A DNA stretch of 64,000 nt from a virus (IMGVR_UViG_3300021197_001635:1-64000); one strand, 5' to 3'; shown: positions 47,234 through 55,254, counted from the first letter of the stretch. Made by a program: numbers and translations. The notes: generated by a model from the letters alone, not told the origin.

Positions 47234-47609
47234 TTATCTGAAAGCAATTAATTGGAAGAAGACTCCAATGAAGAAATTGGATGAAGACTTTCATACCACG
47301 AAGAAGAAGTATGTTCCTTTCATAGTGAACAAATGTATGTCTTACTTTTCAGACACTATCATTCAGTCTAATAATATGAACTTGAATTCTCACATAGACA
47401 AAGAGATGCATTATGACTATCTGATGTATTCTACCAGAAGCAGAAACAGATTCAGCAAGTGGCATAGAAAGAGTGTACCAGATGATTTGGATCTGATAAA
47501 GGAATACTTTGGATACTCTAATGAGAAGGCCTGTGAAGCCTTAAAGATATTGAGTAAGGACGACATCGAAGGAATCAGATCCGATATGGATACTGGAGGG
47601 CAATCTTAG
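47220..47609 (+). CDS. 62: Clamp-loader small subunit gp62
   Basis: 129 residues, shorter than T4 gp62 (187). The start LGDYLKAINWKKTP and YVPFIVNKCMSYFSDTIIQSNNMN, then RSRNRFSKWHRKSVPDDLDLIKEYFGYSNEKACEALKIL, match the gp62 family in marine T4-like phages. It is the clamp-loader spacer subunit working with the gp44 tetramer. It starts within the last codons of the co-chaperonin gene (14-nt overlap), so translation is coupled. Confidence 0.9.
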   Translation: MKLGDYLKAINWKKTPMKKLDEDFHTTKKKYVPFIVNKCMSYFSDTIIQSNNMNLNSHIDKEMHYDYLMYSTRSRNRFSKWHRKSVPDDLDLIKEYFGYSNEKACEALKILSKDDIEGIRSDMDTGGQS

Positions 47610-47621
47610 AGGCTGTTCTAT

Positions 47622-47629
47622 TATAAATA
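47622..47629 (+). promoter_or_regulatory. T4-type late promoter box TATAAATA
   Basis: Exact TATAAATA between gp62 and regA, 46 nt before the ATG at 47676. It could drive regA and the glycan genes from 48102 onwards late in infection, unless regA is mainly read through from upstream. Confidence 0.7.
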
Positions 47630-47675
47630 TCCACAGAAGCCTTTCAGTATGGGTGAAAGATTTAAGGATATTAAT

Positions 47676-48080
47676 ATGAGTAATAGATTAACGGCAGAAG
47701 ACCTAGTTGAAGTCAGTCTAGGACATGAAGAAGACTTCCTTAAGGTCAAAGAGACTCTAACCAGAATGGGTGTTTCCTCTCGAAAAGAGAAGAAATTGTA
47801 CCAATCTTGTCATATTCTCCACAAAAAAGGCAAATACTATATAGTTCATTTTAAAGAACTGTTCGGTCTGGATGGACTTCCCAATAATATATCTGAGGGT
47901 GATATTGCAAGAAGGAATATGATCATCAGCCTGTTGGAAGAGTGGGAACTAATTGGTGTTGTGGATATAGATAAATGTGAAGAACCCATGGCATCTTTGG
48001 GTCAGATCAAGATAATACCCCACAGGGACAAAGAAGAATGGGAGCTGATACCCAAGTATCATATCGGCAACAAGAGATAG
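47676..48080 (+). CDS. regA: Translational repressor RegA
   Basis: 134 residues (T4 RegA is 122). DFLKVKETLTRMGVSSRKEKKLYQSCHILHKKGKYYIVHFKELF is nearly the T4 sequence, and the end WELIPKYHIGNKR matches too. It binds mRNA initiation regions of early genes to shut off translation. ATG 47676 has AAGGA 7 nt upstream; the in-frame ATG at 47649 would add nine residues and has a poorer ribosome site. Confidence 0.95.
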   Translation: MSNRLTAEDLVEVSLGHEEDFLKVKETLTRMGVSSRKEKKLYQSCHILHKKGKYYIVHFKELFGLDGLPNNISEGDIARRNMIISLLEEWELIGVVDIDKCEEPMASLGQIKIIPHRDKEEWELIPKYHIGNKR

Positions 48081-48101
48081 TTTGATTAAGGATTTTTTAT
48101 C

Positions 48102-48809
48102 ATGAGAAATAGCATTGACCTTAGAGACACAAAATGTGTCTATATCAACCTCGACACCGCAGAGAGAAATAAAGAAGAGATGGATGCCCAGTTGGGGTCT
48201 CTGGAGTTTAAGGACTTCGAGAGACTCTCAGCCAGGGTTGTTGCACCTCCCACACCAGAACCTCCACCAGAATACGGTTCGAACGCCGATACTTGGTGGA
48301 ATATCTTTAGGGGTGTGGCACAATCCCATATTGATATCCTAGAAACTAATGACGCACCCGTCCTTATCTTAGAAGACGATTCAGTGGTGACTGAGGATTT
48401 CCGTCCGATTCTAGAAAATATCCCAGAAGATACTGACGGGATATATCTAGGCATATCTCAGAGCGATGGTAAATATAATGCATATGATATAGGGTCGGGT
48501 TATGCATGGATAAGGGGTATTTTCTCTACACATGCTATCCTGTATCTCAGCGAACGGTATAAAAATGCGGTCCTAGCGATGGCAAAGGATTGGGCATACA
48601 ATAAAAATTTTGCGACTGATATTGGTTGGTGCAGACTCCAAAACGATTTCAATATCATAACCCCCCACAAGCCCTTCTTTTATCAGGCAGATGATAGAGA
48701 GAGCCTAAACAAATGGGGTAACCTTACCAAGACTCCTCTAAGGCTTAAAGAACTACCAGTATCAAAACCCAGTAGTCCAGCACCCATAGGTCCAATCGGA
48801 GCCCCCTAA
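48102..48809 (+). CDS. Glycosyltransferase family 25-like
   Basis: 235 residues. KCVYINLDTAERNKEEMDAQL at residues 11-31 is the N-terminal GT25 motif; VAQSHIDILETNDAPVLILEDDSVVTEDF (about 73-101) contains the conserved Ser-His helix and the acidic EDD metal site. GT25 enzymes transfer galactose and related sugars to LPS or proteins. First gene of the glycan island, after regA. The end is Pro/Ser-rich (SKPSSPAPIGPIGAP), perhaps a disordered tail. Acceptor unknown. Confidence 0.8.
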   Translation: MRNSIDLRDTKCVYINLDTAERNKEEMDAQLGSLEFKDFERLSARVVAPPTPEPPPEYGSNADTWWNIFRGVAQSHIDILETNDAPVLILEDDSVVTEDFRPILENIPEDTDGIYLGISQSDGKYNAYDIGSGYAWIRGIFSTHAILYLSERYKNAVLAMAKDWAYNKNFATDIGWCRLQNDFNIITPHKPFFYQADDRESLNKWGNLTKTPLRLKELPVSKPSSPAPIGPIGAP

Positions 48810-48811
48810 TC

Positions 48812-49783
48812 ATGATCCTGTATCGGTGTCCTGTGAGGGTGGGAATAGCTGGTGGTTCCACTGATTTGGAATCATTCATACAGCAGAATGGTAGAGGGTC
48901 AGTAATTAACTTCCCTATTGATCTGTATACTTATATACTGGTGCATAGAGATAAGATGGGTCTCAACTCTTCATCTGGCAGGTACGTAGTCAACTACTCT
49001 TTGAGAGAAGAGTGTGAAAGCATAGATGATATCAAAAACGACGTGATAAGAGAATCCGTTAGAGAATGCTATGACTCTCCTTGCTTCATCACCATGACTA
49101 GTGATATAAGTTCCTCTGGGTCTGGACTAGCATCCTCTTCAAGCTACATGGTGTCGGCGGTTAAGGCTCTTACCGAGATGTCTGGAGATGATATATCTCA
49201 GTATGATTGCTGCAAGAAGTCTATGGATTTAGAGAGAAGATTCAACCCTTTATTGGGTTATCAAGACTCATATGGGTGTGGGATAGGGGGTCTGAAACGA
49301 CTAGACTTTATGCCCAATAAAGACCCTAAGATCAACTACCTCCCCTCTGGCATTCTGGGGGGAATAAATATGCACCTTGTGAATACCTGCATAAATAGAT
49401 CGTCCACCAAGATTCTTGGATCTATAGAGACCAAGAATAATGACAGGCTCCATAAAATATTAGGTATTGTCGACGAAATGGAAGATGCTATTGTGAGGCA
49501 AGACATCGATTCATTCGTGAACCTGATCAATAACGGTTGGGAGGAGAAGAAAAGGTCTTCTAGCATGATATCCAATGAAGAGATCGCTGTTATGGACGAG
49601 ATGATTCTTGGTACGCCTGGTGTCCTAGCTAGGAGAGTGTGTGGTGCTGGAGGTGGGGGTTATTTTCTGGTATTCTCCGATAAAGGGTATAAGGTGGGCA
49701 ATTCACTCATTGATACTTTCGGAGAGAATAGGGTGCTGCCAGTCAGTATAGACAATGAAGGTGTTAAGAGGATGGGATTATGA
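48812..49783 (+). CDS. hddA: D-glycero-D-manno-heptose 7-phosphate kinase (GHMP family)
   Basis: 323 residues (HddA about 340). RCPVRVGIAGGSTDLESF at the N-terminus is the HddA/GHMP substrate-binding start, DISSSGSGLASSSSYMV (about residues 97-112) is the GHMP phosphate loop, and VCGAGGGGYFLVF (about 275-287) is the C-terminal GHMP motif. It would phosphorylate heptose 7-phosphate to the 1,7-bisphosphate. It overlaps the gmhA start by 4 nt, which supports the heptose pathway over other GHMP sugars. Confidence 0.85.
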   Translation: MILYRCPVRVGIAGGSTDLESFIQQNGRGSVINFPIDLYTYILVHRDKMGLNSSSGRYVVNYSLREECESIDDIKNDVIRESVRECYDSPCFITMTSDISSSGSGLASSSSYMVSAVKALTEMSGDDISQYDCCKKSMDLERRFNPLLGYQDSYGCGIGGLKRLDFMPNKDPKINYLPSGILGGINMHLVNTCINRSSTKILGSIETKNNDRLHKILGIVDEMEDAIVRQDIDSFVNLINNGWEEKKRSSSMISNEEIAVMDEMILGTPGVLARRVCGAGGGGYFLVFSDKGYKVGNSLIDTFGENRVLPVSIDNEGVKRMGL

Positions 49784-50313
49784 ACAACCACTATAATACA
49801 AGCAGAAATCTTGATTCGATATCTGACTCCATTTCTAAGATAGACAAGGCTGAAGTGGGTAAATTATCGGATCAGGTGAAGGATCATAAGGATATCATAA
49901 TAATAGGCAATGGGGGTAGCAATGCTATGGCATCTCATATGGCAATAGACTACACCAAGTTCTTGTGCAAGAGGTGTACCTCTTTCGATGAGGGTCCTAG
50001 ACTGACTTGTTATTTCAATGATTATGGGGTAGAGGAAGCCTATAGGAGATATCTGAACGAGTTCATATCAGATAATAATTATCTAGTTATATTAATATCC
50101 TCTTCAGGAGAGTCCAAGAATATAATAAATTGTGCCGAATACTGCTGTAGGAATGGAATCAACTTCGTGATTCTGACTGGCATGAGAGAAGACAATAAAC
50201 TGAGGATGCTATATGGTGGGCAAGCATCTGCAGATATTTGGGTTGATTCAGATAAATACTCGGTGATAGAGTGCACACATGAGGTATGCCTCCATTCTTT
50301 AGTAGGGAGTTGA
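49780..50313 (+). CDS. gmhA: Sedoheptulose 7-phosphate isomerase (SIS domain)
   Basis: 177 residues (GmhA about 192). IIIIGNGGSNAMASHMAIDYTKF (about 41-60) and LISSSGESKNIINCAEYC (about 107) are the two SIS phosphosugar-binding loops in GmhA form, and ECTHEVCLHSLVG gives the metal/His helix near the end. It converts sedoheptulose 7-phosphate to D-glycero-D-manno-heptose 7-phosphate, the first step of NDP-heptose synthesis. Contains three consecutive AUA codons (49897-49905). Overlaps hddA by 4 nt. Confidence 0.9.
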   Translation: MNNHYNTSRNLDSISDSISKIDKAEVGKLSDQVKDHKDIIIIGNGGSNAMASHMAIDYTKFLCKRCTSFDEGPRLTCYFNDYGVEEAYRRYLNEFISDNNYLVILISSSGESKNIINCAEYCCRNGINFVILTGMREDNKLRMLYGGQASADIWVDSDKYSVIECTHEVCLHSLVGS

Positions 50314-50315
50314 TA

Positions 50316-51047
50316 ATGATATACTGTTTTGATATTGATGGAACCATTTGCTCCCTTGAAGTGGACGGAATGGAGGAGGGCAGAGAGAAAGACTTCGCCC
50401 AGATAGAGAATACTAGACCTTTCACAGACGTTATTAATAAGATAAACAGACTTTATAGCGAGGGTAACACCATTAAGGTTTACACTGCTAGAGGTGATGT
50501 GTCTGGTATAGATTGGAAGGACAAAACCTTATCCCAACTAGAAGAGTGGGGTCTCAAGTTTCATAAGTTATATATGGGTGCTAAGCCTGCTGCTGATCTT
50601 TATGTCGACGACAAATGCATTAACATACAAGACTGGAGAGATCATTCAGCGACTGGGATTATTGCGGGATGTTTCGACATAATCCACCCTGGCTATATTA
50701 AGATGTTTAAGGATGCTAAGGATGTATGTGATAATTTGGTGGTCGCATTGCATGAAGATCCATCAGTTGAAAGGGAGCATAAACATTCCCCAATCCATAC
50801 GGTTCAAGAGAGAGAAGATATACTGAGATCGATTAGGTATGTAGATGATGTGATTAGATATAAGACCGAGAATGATTTACAATCTTTATTAATCAATACT
50901 AAACCAGAATTTAGAATCATGGGGAGTGATTATAAGGATACGAGATTTACTGGGGACGATTTGGGTATCCCCGTTCACTGGCATGACAGGGATCATGACT
51001 ACTCATATTCTTCACTTAGATCAAAATTAGAAGGGACTTTACAATGA
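50316..51047 (+). CDS. HAD phosphatase-like / nucleotidyltransferase fusion
   Basis: 243 residues. Residues 1-107 are a HAD-type domain (CFDIDGT 4-10, VYTARG 55-60, YVDDK 96-100) of the sort found in polysaccharide clusters. Residues about 114-243 are a TagD/HldE-C-like nucleotidyltransferase: AGCFDIIHPGYI (117-128), EREDILRSIRYVDDVI (about 165-180). The usual HxGH reads HPGY. In context it could supply both the missing phosphatase (GmhB-like) and nucleotidyl transfer steps of NDP-heptose synthesis; specificity is inferred. ATG 50316 is chosen over 50286, with GGGAG 8 nt before. Overlaps the epimerase by 4 nt. Confidence 0.78.
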   Translation: MIYCFDIDGTICSLEVDGMEEGREKDFAQIENTRPFTDVINKINRLYSEGNTIKVYTARGDVSGIDWKDKTLSQLEEWGLKFHKLYMGAKPAADLYVDDKCINIQDWRDHSATGIIAGCFDIIHPGYIKMFKDAKDVCDNLVVALHEDPSVEREHKHSPIHTVQEREDILRSIRYVDDVIRYKTENDLQSLLINTKPEFRIMGSDYKDTRFTGDDLGIPVHWHDRDHDYSYSSLRSKLEGTLQ

Positions 51048-51946
51048 AAAAGGTGATGGTGACTGGGGGCGCTGGTTTCATAGGATCTAATTTGGTAGAT
51101 GCTTTGGTAAACAAAGGATATGAAGTTGTTGTTCTGGATGACGAAAGTGCTGAATGCAATGAGGAGTTCTTCTATAATGAAGAAGCAGAGAATCTGAAGA
51201 TAGACATATCTAAAGACAAAGAAGGAATTGATAAGGCTATGAAGGGCGTAAACGTGGTTTTCCACCTGGCGGCAGAGTCCAGATTGCAACCTGCGATTAT
51301 CAATCCAGATAGAGCATATAACGTTAACTTCATAGGAACAAATAACGTTTTGGCGGCTGCTCACAAGCATAGGATCAACAAGTTCGTGTATTCGTCCACC
51401 AGTTCTGCCTATGGACTAGAAAACGAACCCCCGTTGGTAGAGACGATGCACCGAGATTGTCTCAATCCTTATTCGGTTTCCAAGGTAGCAGCAGAAGATC
51501 TATGCAAGATGTATTATAAATTGCATGGTCTGGACACTGTGATACTGAGATATTTCAACGTCTATGGGGAAAGAATGCCATCAACTGGTCAGTATGCTCC
51601 AGTGATAGGTGTTTTTCAAAGACAAAAAAAGGAAGGCAAGCCTCTGACCGTAGTTGGTGACGGTAGTCAGATGAGAGACTTTGTTTATGTTGGGGACGTA
51701 GTAAATGCCAACATTTCTGCCTCAAACACTAACCACCATCATTGCCCAGGCGAGATTATTAATATTGGAAGTGGCAAGAATATTTCAATCCTTGAAGTGG
51801 CAAAGATGGTGGATAGAAGCAAGATAGAGTTCATACCCAGAAGAAGCGGGGAGGCAGATACCACAGTGGCAAATATCTTGAAGGCTCGTAGATTGCTGGA
51901 TTGGAAACCCAATCAAGATTTAGGAGGATGGATAGGTGGTCAATAG
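51044..51946 (+). CDS. NAD-dependent sugar-nucleotide epimerase/dehydratase
   Basis: 300 residues, extended SDR family. NAD motif TGGAGFIGSN (residues 7-16), HLAAESR (about 73), SSTSSAYG (about 116), catalytic Tyr-x3-Lys in NPYSVSKVAAED (about 143-147), RYFNVYGERM (about 167) and GDGSQMRDFVYVGDV (about 205-219). The pattern is that of UDP-glucose/UDP-GlcNAc 4-epimerases and relatives; in this operon it could be a NDP-heptose or hexose epimerase. Substrate cannot be decided by eye. Overlaps the next gene by 11 nt. Confidence 0.85.
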   Translation: MKKVMVTGGAGFIGSNLVDALVNKGYEVVVLDDESAECNEEFFYNEEAENLKIDISKDKEGIDKAMKGVNVVFHLAAESRLQPAIINPDRAYNVNFIGTNNVLAAAHKHRINKFVYSSTSSAYGLENEPPLVETMHRDCLNPYSVSKVAAEDLCKMYYKLHGLDTVILRYFNVYGERMPSTGQYAPVIGVFQRQKKEGKPLTVVGDGSQMRDFVYVGDVVNANISASNTNHHHCPGEIINIGSGKNISILEVAKMVDRSKIEFIPRRSGEADTTVANILKARRLLDWKPNQDLGGWIGGQ

Positions 51947-52790
51947 AAAGATTTTCACAGTTGGATGCCCCTTCGCCCATGATTTGAGCTCTTGTAATTC
52001 TTGCAGCGGATCTGCCCCCAAGAGGATCAATTGGTCACATAAATTTTTACCAGAAGATATCGAAGAGGGCGATTCTGTGGTATATTTCGACATGAATCAC
52101 AGGGCAGGACTGGACATACCACTAGACTCTGGGATAAACACTTTCCTCTGGTTATGTGAGTCTAGAGAGGTGACACCAAAGGCACATAAAGATGTTTATA
52201 CCAACTCAGATCTGTTTTTGTCCAGATACAAAGGTGTATTCACTTGCGATGATAACTTGTTGAGACTAGATGATAGATTTTTCAAGATCCCCAATGGGTC
52301 GAACCTTCCATGGATAAGGGACACTGGAGTTCACCCTAAGTCCAAGTTGATATCGATGGTATGCTCTGGAAAGAGTTCATGTGAAGGTCACCGTGTAAGG
52401 AATAAGGTGGCAGACTCCCTCATTGGCAAGATAGACCTATTTGGGAGATTTATAAACCCAATAGCAAGCAAGGAGGAAGGCCTCAACGACTACATGTTCT
52501 CTATAGCAATGGAGAATGCTAGGTATAAAACATACTATACAGAAAAATTATTAGACTGTTTTGCCACTGGGACTATACCCATCTATTGGGGAAGCCCAGA
52601 TATTGGTGAGCATTTTAATATGGACGGAATTATCATCCTAGACGATAATTTTGAAGAGGTAATATCCAATCTCAGTCCAGAATACTACAATGATAGGATG
52701 GATGCCATTAAGGATAACTACCAGAGATGTATGGATATTGAGATGGCAGATGATCTGGTGTGTGACAAAATATTGGAGATACTGTCATGA
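51936..52790 (+). CDS. GT10-like (fucosyltransferase-type) glycosyltransferase
   Basis: 284 residues. YYTEKLLDCFATGTIPIYWGSPDIGEHFN (about residues 198-226) is the C-terminal nucleotide-sugar motif of alpha-1,3/4-fucosyltransferases (GT10). FLWLCESREVTPK (about 70) and KGVFTCDDNLL fit the first half of GT-B relatives. It starts at GTG 51936 with AGGAGG 8 nt upstream, inside the end of the epimerase gene; no ATG is available. With gmd/fcl and the following GT11 gene, GDP-fucose is a likely donor. N-terminal Cys cluster (CPFAHDLSSCNSCSG) is unusual. Confidence 0.72.
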   Translation: MVNRKIFTVGCPFAHDLSSCNSCSGSAPKRINWSHKFLPEDIEEGDSVVYFDMNHRAGLDIPLDSGINTFLWLCESREVTPKAHKDVYTNSDLFLSRYKGVFTCDDNLLRLDDRFFKIPNGSNLPWIRDTGVHPKSKLISMVCSGKSSCEGHRVRNKVADSLIGKIDLFGRFINPIASKEEGLNDYMFSIAMENARYKTYYTEKLLDCFATGTIPIYWGSPDIGEHFNMDGIIILDDNFEEVISNLSPEYYNDRMDAIKDNYQRCMDIEMADDLVCDKILEILS

Positions 52791-53608
52791 TAGTATTCAG
52801 CAGATTGGGAAATTACGGCAGGCATGGAAACCAGATGTTCCAGTATGCTGCCACTTATGCAACTGCTAAAGAGCTTGGTGTAGAGGCATACTGCCCATTG
52901 TCTACCAAGAAAGTGACACTAAGCTATTGCTTTGAACTTGGGGGTGTCAAGGACATGGGTGATATCGAATCCCCCGTGGTAGCAGACAATATGTATCTAG
53001 AGAAAGACGGTCATGCCCAGATACATGACAAAGAGATGGTAAAATCTATTGAACCAGTTAAAGACTCCGTTGTCGATCTAGTAGGTTATTTTCAGTCAGA
53101 GAAGTATTTCGAGAAGTATAAATCAGACATAATCAGAGAGTTCACCTTCAAGGAACCAATAGTGGAGGCTGCTAGCAAAATCTTTAAAGACGTGACTTCT
53201 GGTGGCAAGGTTGTGTCTCTACATGTAAGAAGAACAGACTATACCATGTTGTCCGCACATCACCCATTAATGACTAAGGAATACTGGGATGAGGCACTTG
53301 AGCACTTCCCAGATCACGAAGTGTTGATATCATCTGATGATGTTGAATGGTGCATGGATAACTTTGTGGGGGACAGATATACATTCACATCTTCAATAAT
53401 GAATGACATAGGGATCTACCCAGATATAGATATGTGCTTAATGACCATGTGCGATGGGAATATAATTGCTAATAGTAGTTTCAGTTGGTGGGGTGCTTGG
53501 TTAAATCAAAACGAGAATAAAAAGGTAGTAGCACCCAAGACGTGGTTTGGACCAAAGGGCAACAAGGAATGGCCCGACATTTATTGTGAAGGATGGTATA
53601 AATGCTAG
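52787..53608 (+). CDS. Alpha-1,2-fucosyltransferase (GT11)
   Basis: 273 residues (family about 290). Family motifs in order: GRHGNQMFQYAATYATAKEL (about 12-31), VVDLVGYFQSEKYF (about 97), VVSLHVRRTDY (about 143-153, the GDP-binding HxRRxD) and NSSFSWWGAWLN (about 231-242). It transfers L-fucose from GDP-L-fucose. The donor can be made by gmd and fcl of the same phage (43964-45903). Overlaps the upstream gene by 4 nt and the next by 7 nt. Confidence 0.93.
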   Translation: MIVFSRLGNYGRHGNQMFQYAATYATAKELGVEAYCPLSTKKVTLSYCFELGGVKDMGDIESPVVADNMYLEKDGHAQIHDKEMVKSIEPVKDSVVDLVGYFQSEKYFEKYKSDIIREFTFKEPIVEAASKIFKDVTSGGKVVSLHVRRTDYTMLSAHHPLMTKEYWDEALEHFPDHEVLISSDDVEWCMDNFVGDRYTFTSSIMNDIGIYPDIDMCLMTMCDGNIIANSSFSWWGAWLNQNENKKVVAPKTWFGPKGNKEWPDIYCEGWYKC

Positions 53609-53910
53609 TGATATATGTAGACATTGATGAGACTGTATGTGACACCCCCACCGATCCAGATGATGGGTCCAGAGACTATCACTCTTCCATCCCCAGAGAA
53701 GAGATGATAGATAAGGTTAATCAGATGTACGATGAAGGCAATAGGGTGGTGTACTGGACTGCTAGGGGAAGTAAGTCTGGTATAGATTGGTATGACCACA
53801 CAGAAAAGCAACTCAAGTCTTGGGGTGCTAAACACCACGAGCTTAGGTGTGACAAGCCCTTTTATGATATCTTCTACGATGACAAAACGATGAGAATAGA
53901 AGAAATCTGA
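53602..53910 (+). CDS. HAD-like protein, paralogue of the fusion's N-domain
   Basis: 102 residues, one HAD core: VDIDETVCDT (about 6-15), VVYWTARGSKSGIDWYDHT (about 49-67) and IFYDDKTM. It aligns throughout with residues 1-107 of the 50316-51047 protein (shared TARG, SGIDW, QL, WG, KP, DDK). The nucleotidyltransferase half is absent. Motif I reads DIDET in place of DIDGT. A phosphatase acting on a sugar phosphate in the same pathway is plausible. Overlaps GT11 by 7 nt and ends the first part of the island before a late promoter. Confidence 0.72.
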   Translation: MLVIYVDIDETVCDTPTDPDDGSRDYHSSIPREEMIDKVNQMYDEGNRVVYWTARGSKSGIDWYDHTEKQLKSWGAKHHELRCDKPFYDIFYDDKTMRIEEI

Positions 53911-53917
53911 GAGAAGG

Positions 53918-53925
53918 TATAAATA
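53918..53925 (+). promoter_or_regulatory. T4-type late promoter box TATAAATA
   Basis: Exact TATAAATA in the 41-bp gap inside the glycan island, 26 nt before the ATG at 53952. It makes the second half of the island (53952-59958) a late transcription unit. Confidence 0.78.
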
Positions 53926-53951
53926 AACTAGTGATTTATTGAGGTGTTTAT

Positions 53952-54650
53952 ATGATTAATATAATAATAGTCGAATGTGATGGGGTCAGAAACCCCGAGG
54001 ATAATTACAATATACTTGATAGGATTGAAAGTCTTCCTGAGTCTTCTCTCCGCATTTTCATGTGTAAAAGGAAATGTCAAGATGAATGCGGGTTGGCAGA
54101 AGAAATTGGCAAAAGATACCCCGAATCCACCATCTATCTTGGAGAAGAGGAATGGGGAGAGGCTAGTAGCCTCTCAAAGGTTCTTGCATACACACATGAA
54201 ATCAATAATGGTCAGGATATGCTGGTTAGTTTCATTGGAAGATGTGACAACACTATAGATTTCGACCCCAATAAATTTCAAGAACTGCGTGACGACTCAG
54301 ACTTAGTAATATGGTCCGTGTTCAACAGCAGCGAACCCGAAGAGCCTAATATACAGTTAGAGACCGATGAAGGTTATTTTATACAGGCACACAGAGATAG
54401 TGTCCTAGATGATAACCGAGTGTCGGTGGGTACTTATTATTTCAGAGACTGGAATATTTACATTCAGGCCTATAATAATCTTCAGTCTACTTGGGGTGCA
54501 GAAACAGAAATACCATATAATGAGGTTGCTATTTGCGATATATGTAACTTCATCGATGAATCAGTTAAGGCTAAAGTATTCGATGTGATTGAAAACACAA
54601 CTATTTCGGAGGACGATAATAATGTTGTTAGACCTACAAAGCATAAATGA
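53952..54650 (+). CDS. Unassigned GT-A/nucleotidyltransferase-like protein
   Basis: 232 residues. The order of predicted strands, and VGTYYFRDWNIYIQAYNN (about residue 155) followed by EIPYNEVAICDICNFID, resemble the C-terminal part of sugar-nucleotidyltransferase folds. The N-terminus (INIIIVECDGVRNPEDNY) lacks the GxGxR nucleotide loop, so activity may differ or be lost. The context (glycan island, late promoter) supports a sugar-related role. Its end overlaps the FkbM gene start region by 29 nt. Real gene, function uncertain. Confidence 0.6.
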   Translation: MINIIIVECDGVRNPEDNYNILDRIESLPESSLRIFMCKRKCQDECGLAEEIGKRYPESTIYLGEEEWGEASSLSKVLAYTHEINNGQDMLVSFIGRCDNTIDFDPNKFQELRDDSDLVIWSVFNSSEPEEPNIQLETDEGYFIQAHRDSVLDDNRVSVGTYYFRDWNIYIQAYNNLQSTWGAETEIPYNEVAICDICNFIDESVKAKVFDVIENTTISEDDNNVVRPTKHK

Positions 54651-55254
54651 ACAATATAATATGGATGTCAGGGGTGTGATACACATCGGTGCACACTGGG
54701 GACAAGAGGTAGAAAGTTACAAGAGTTATGGTTGGGATAATATTTTGTTATTTGAACCACAACCATCATGTTATAGCATTCTAGAGGGCAAGTTCGGAGA
54801 TGACGATAATGTCGTATTGGTGAACAAAGCTTTAGGACCCAAACCCTGCAATATGAAGATGTATGTTGAGAGAGCGAATTCAGGAATGTCTAGTTCCCTT
54901 CTCAAACCATGTATGCACCTTGATCAATATCCAGGCATACTATTCAATGAAGAAATAGAAGTGGGTGTAGTCACCCTAGATGGCTACTTAGAAGAATCTG
55001 GACTTGACCAGTCTAACTATAATATGATAAATATAGATGTTCAAGGTTTTGAACTTGAAGTGTTTAAAGGTGCTGAATCAACCCTCAAAAATGTAGACTA
55101 TATCATTACCGAGATAAACAGAGCGGAGGTCTACGAAGGTTGTGCTAAGCACGATGAGTTAGATAAACATCTGGGATCTTATGGATTTAAGAGGGTGGAA
55201 ACTAACTGGGCTGGTTGGACTTGGGGAGATGCCTTCTATATAAAGGACGTTTGA
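54622..55254 (+). CDS. FkbM-family methyltransferase
   Basis: 210 residues. SAM motif VIHIGAHWGQEVESY (about 20-34), LLFEPQPSCYSIL (about 44), VTLDGYLEE (about 114), INIDVQGFELEVFKGAESTL (about 134-153) and YIITEINRAEVYEG are the FkbM pattern. Such enzymes O-methylate sugars in glycan clusters. The ATG at 54622 has GGAGG 9 nt upstream, inside the end of the previous gene; the longer frame from 54589 has no ribosome site. Likely caps or decorates a sugar residue. Confidence 0.88.
   Translation: MLLDLQSINEQYNMDVRGVIHIGAHWGQEVESYKSYGWDNILLFEPQPSCYSILEGKFGDDDNVVLVNKALGPKPCNMKMYVERANSGMSSSLLKPCMHLDQYPGILFNEEIEVGVVTLDGYLEESGLDQSNYNMINIDVQGFELEVFKGAESTLKNVDYIITEINRAEVYEGCAKHDELDKHLGSYGFKRVETNWAGWTWGDAFYIKDV

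Noticed and set aside
53596-53603. TATAAATG at the end of GT11
   Set aside because: It overlaps the ATG of the next gene and lacks the final A; not a usable promoter for that gene.
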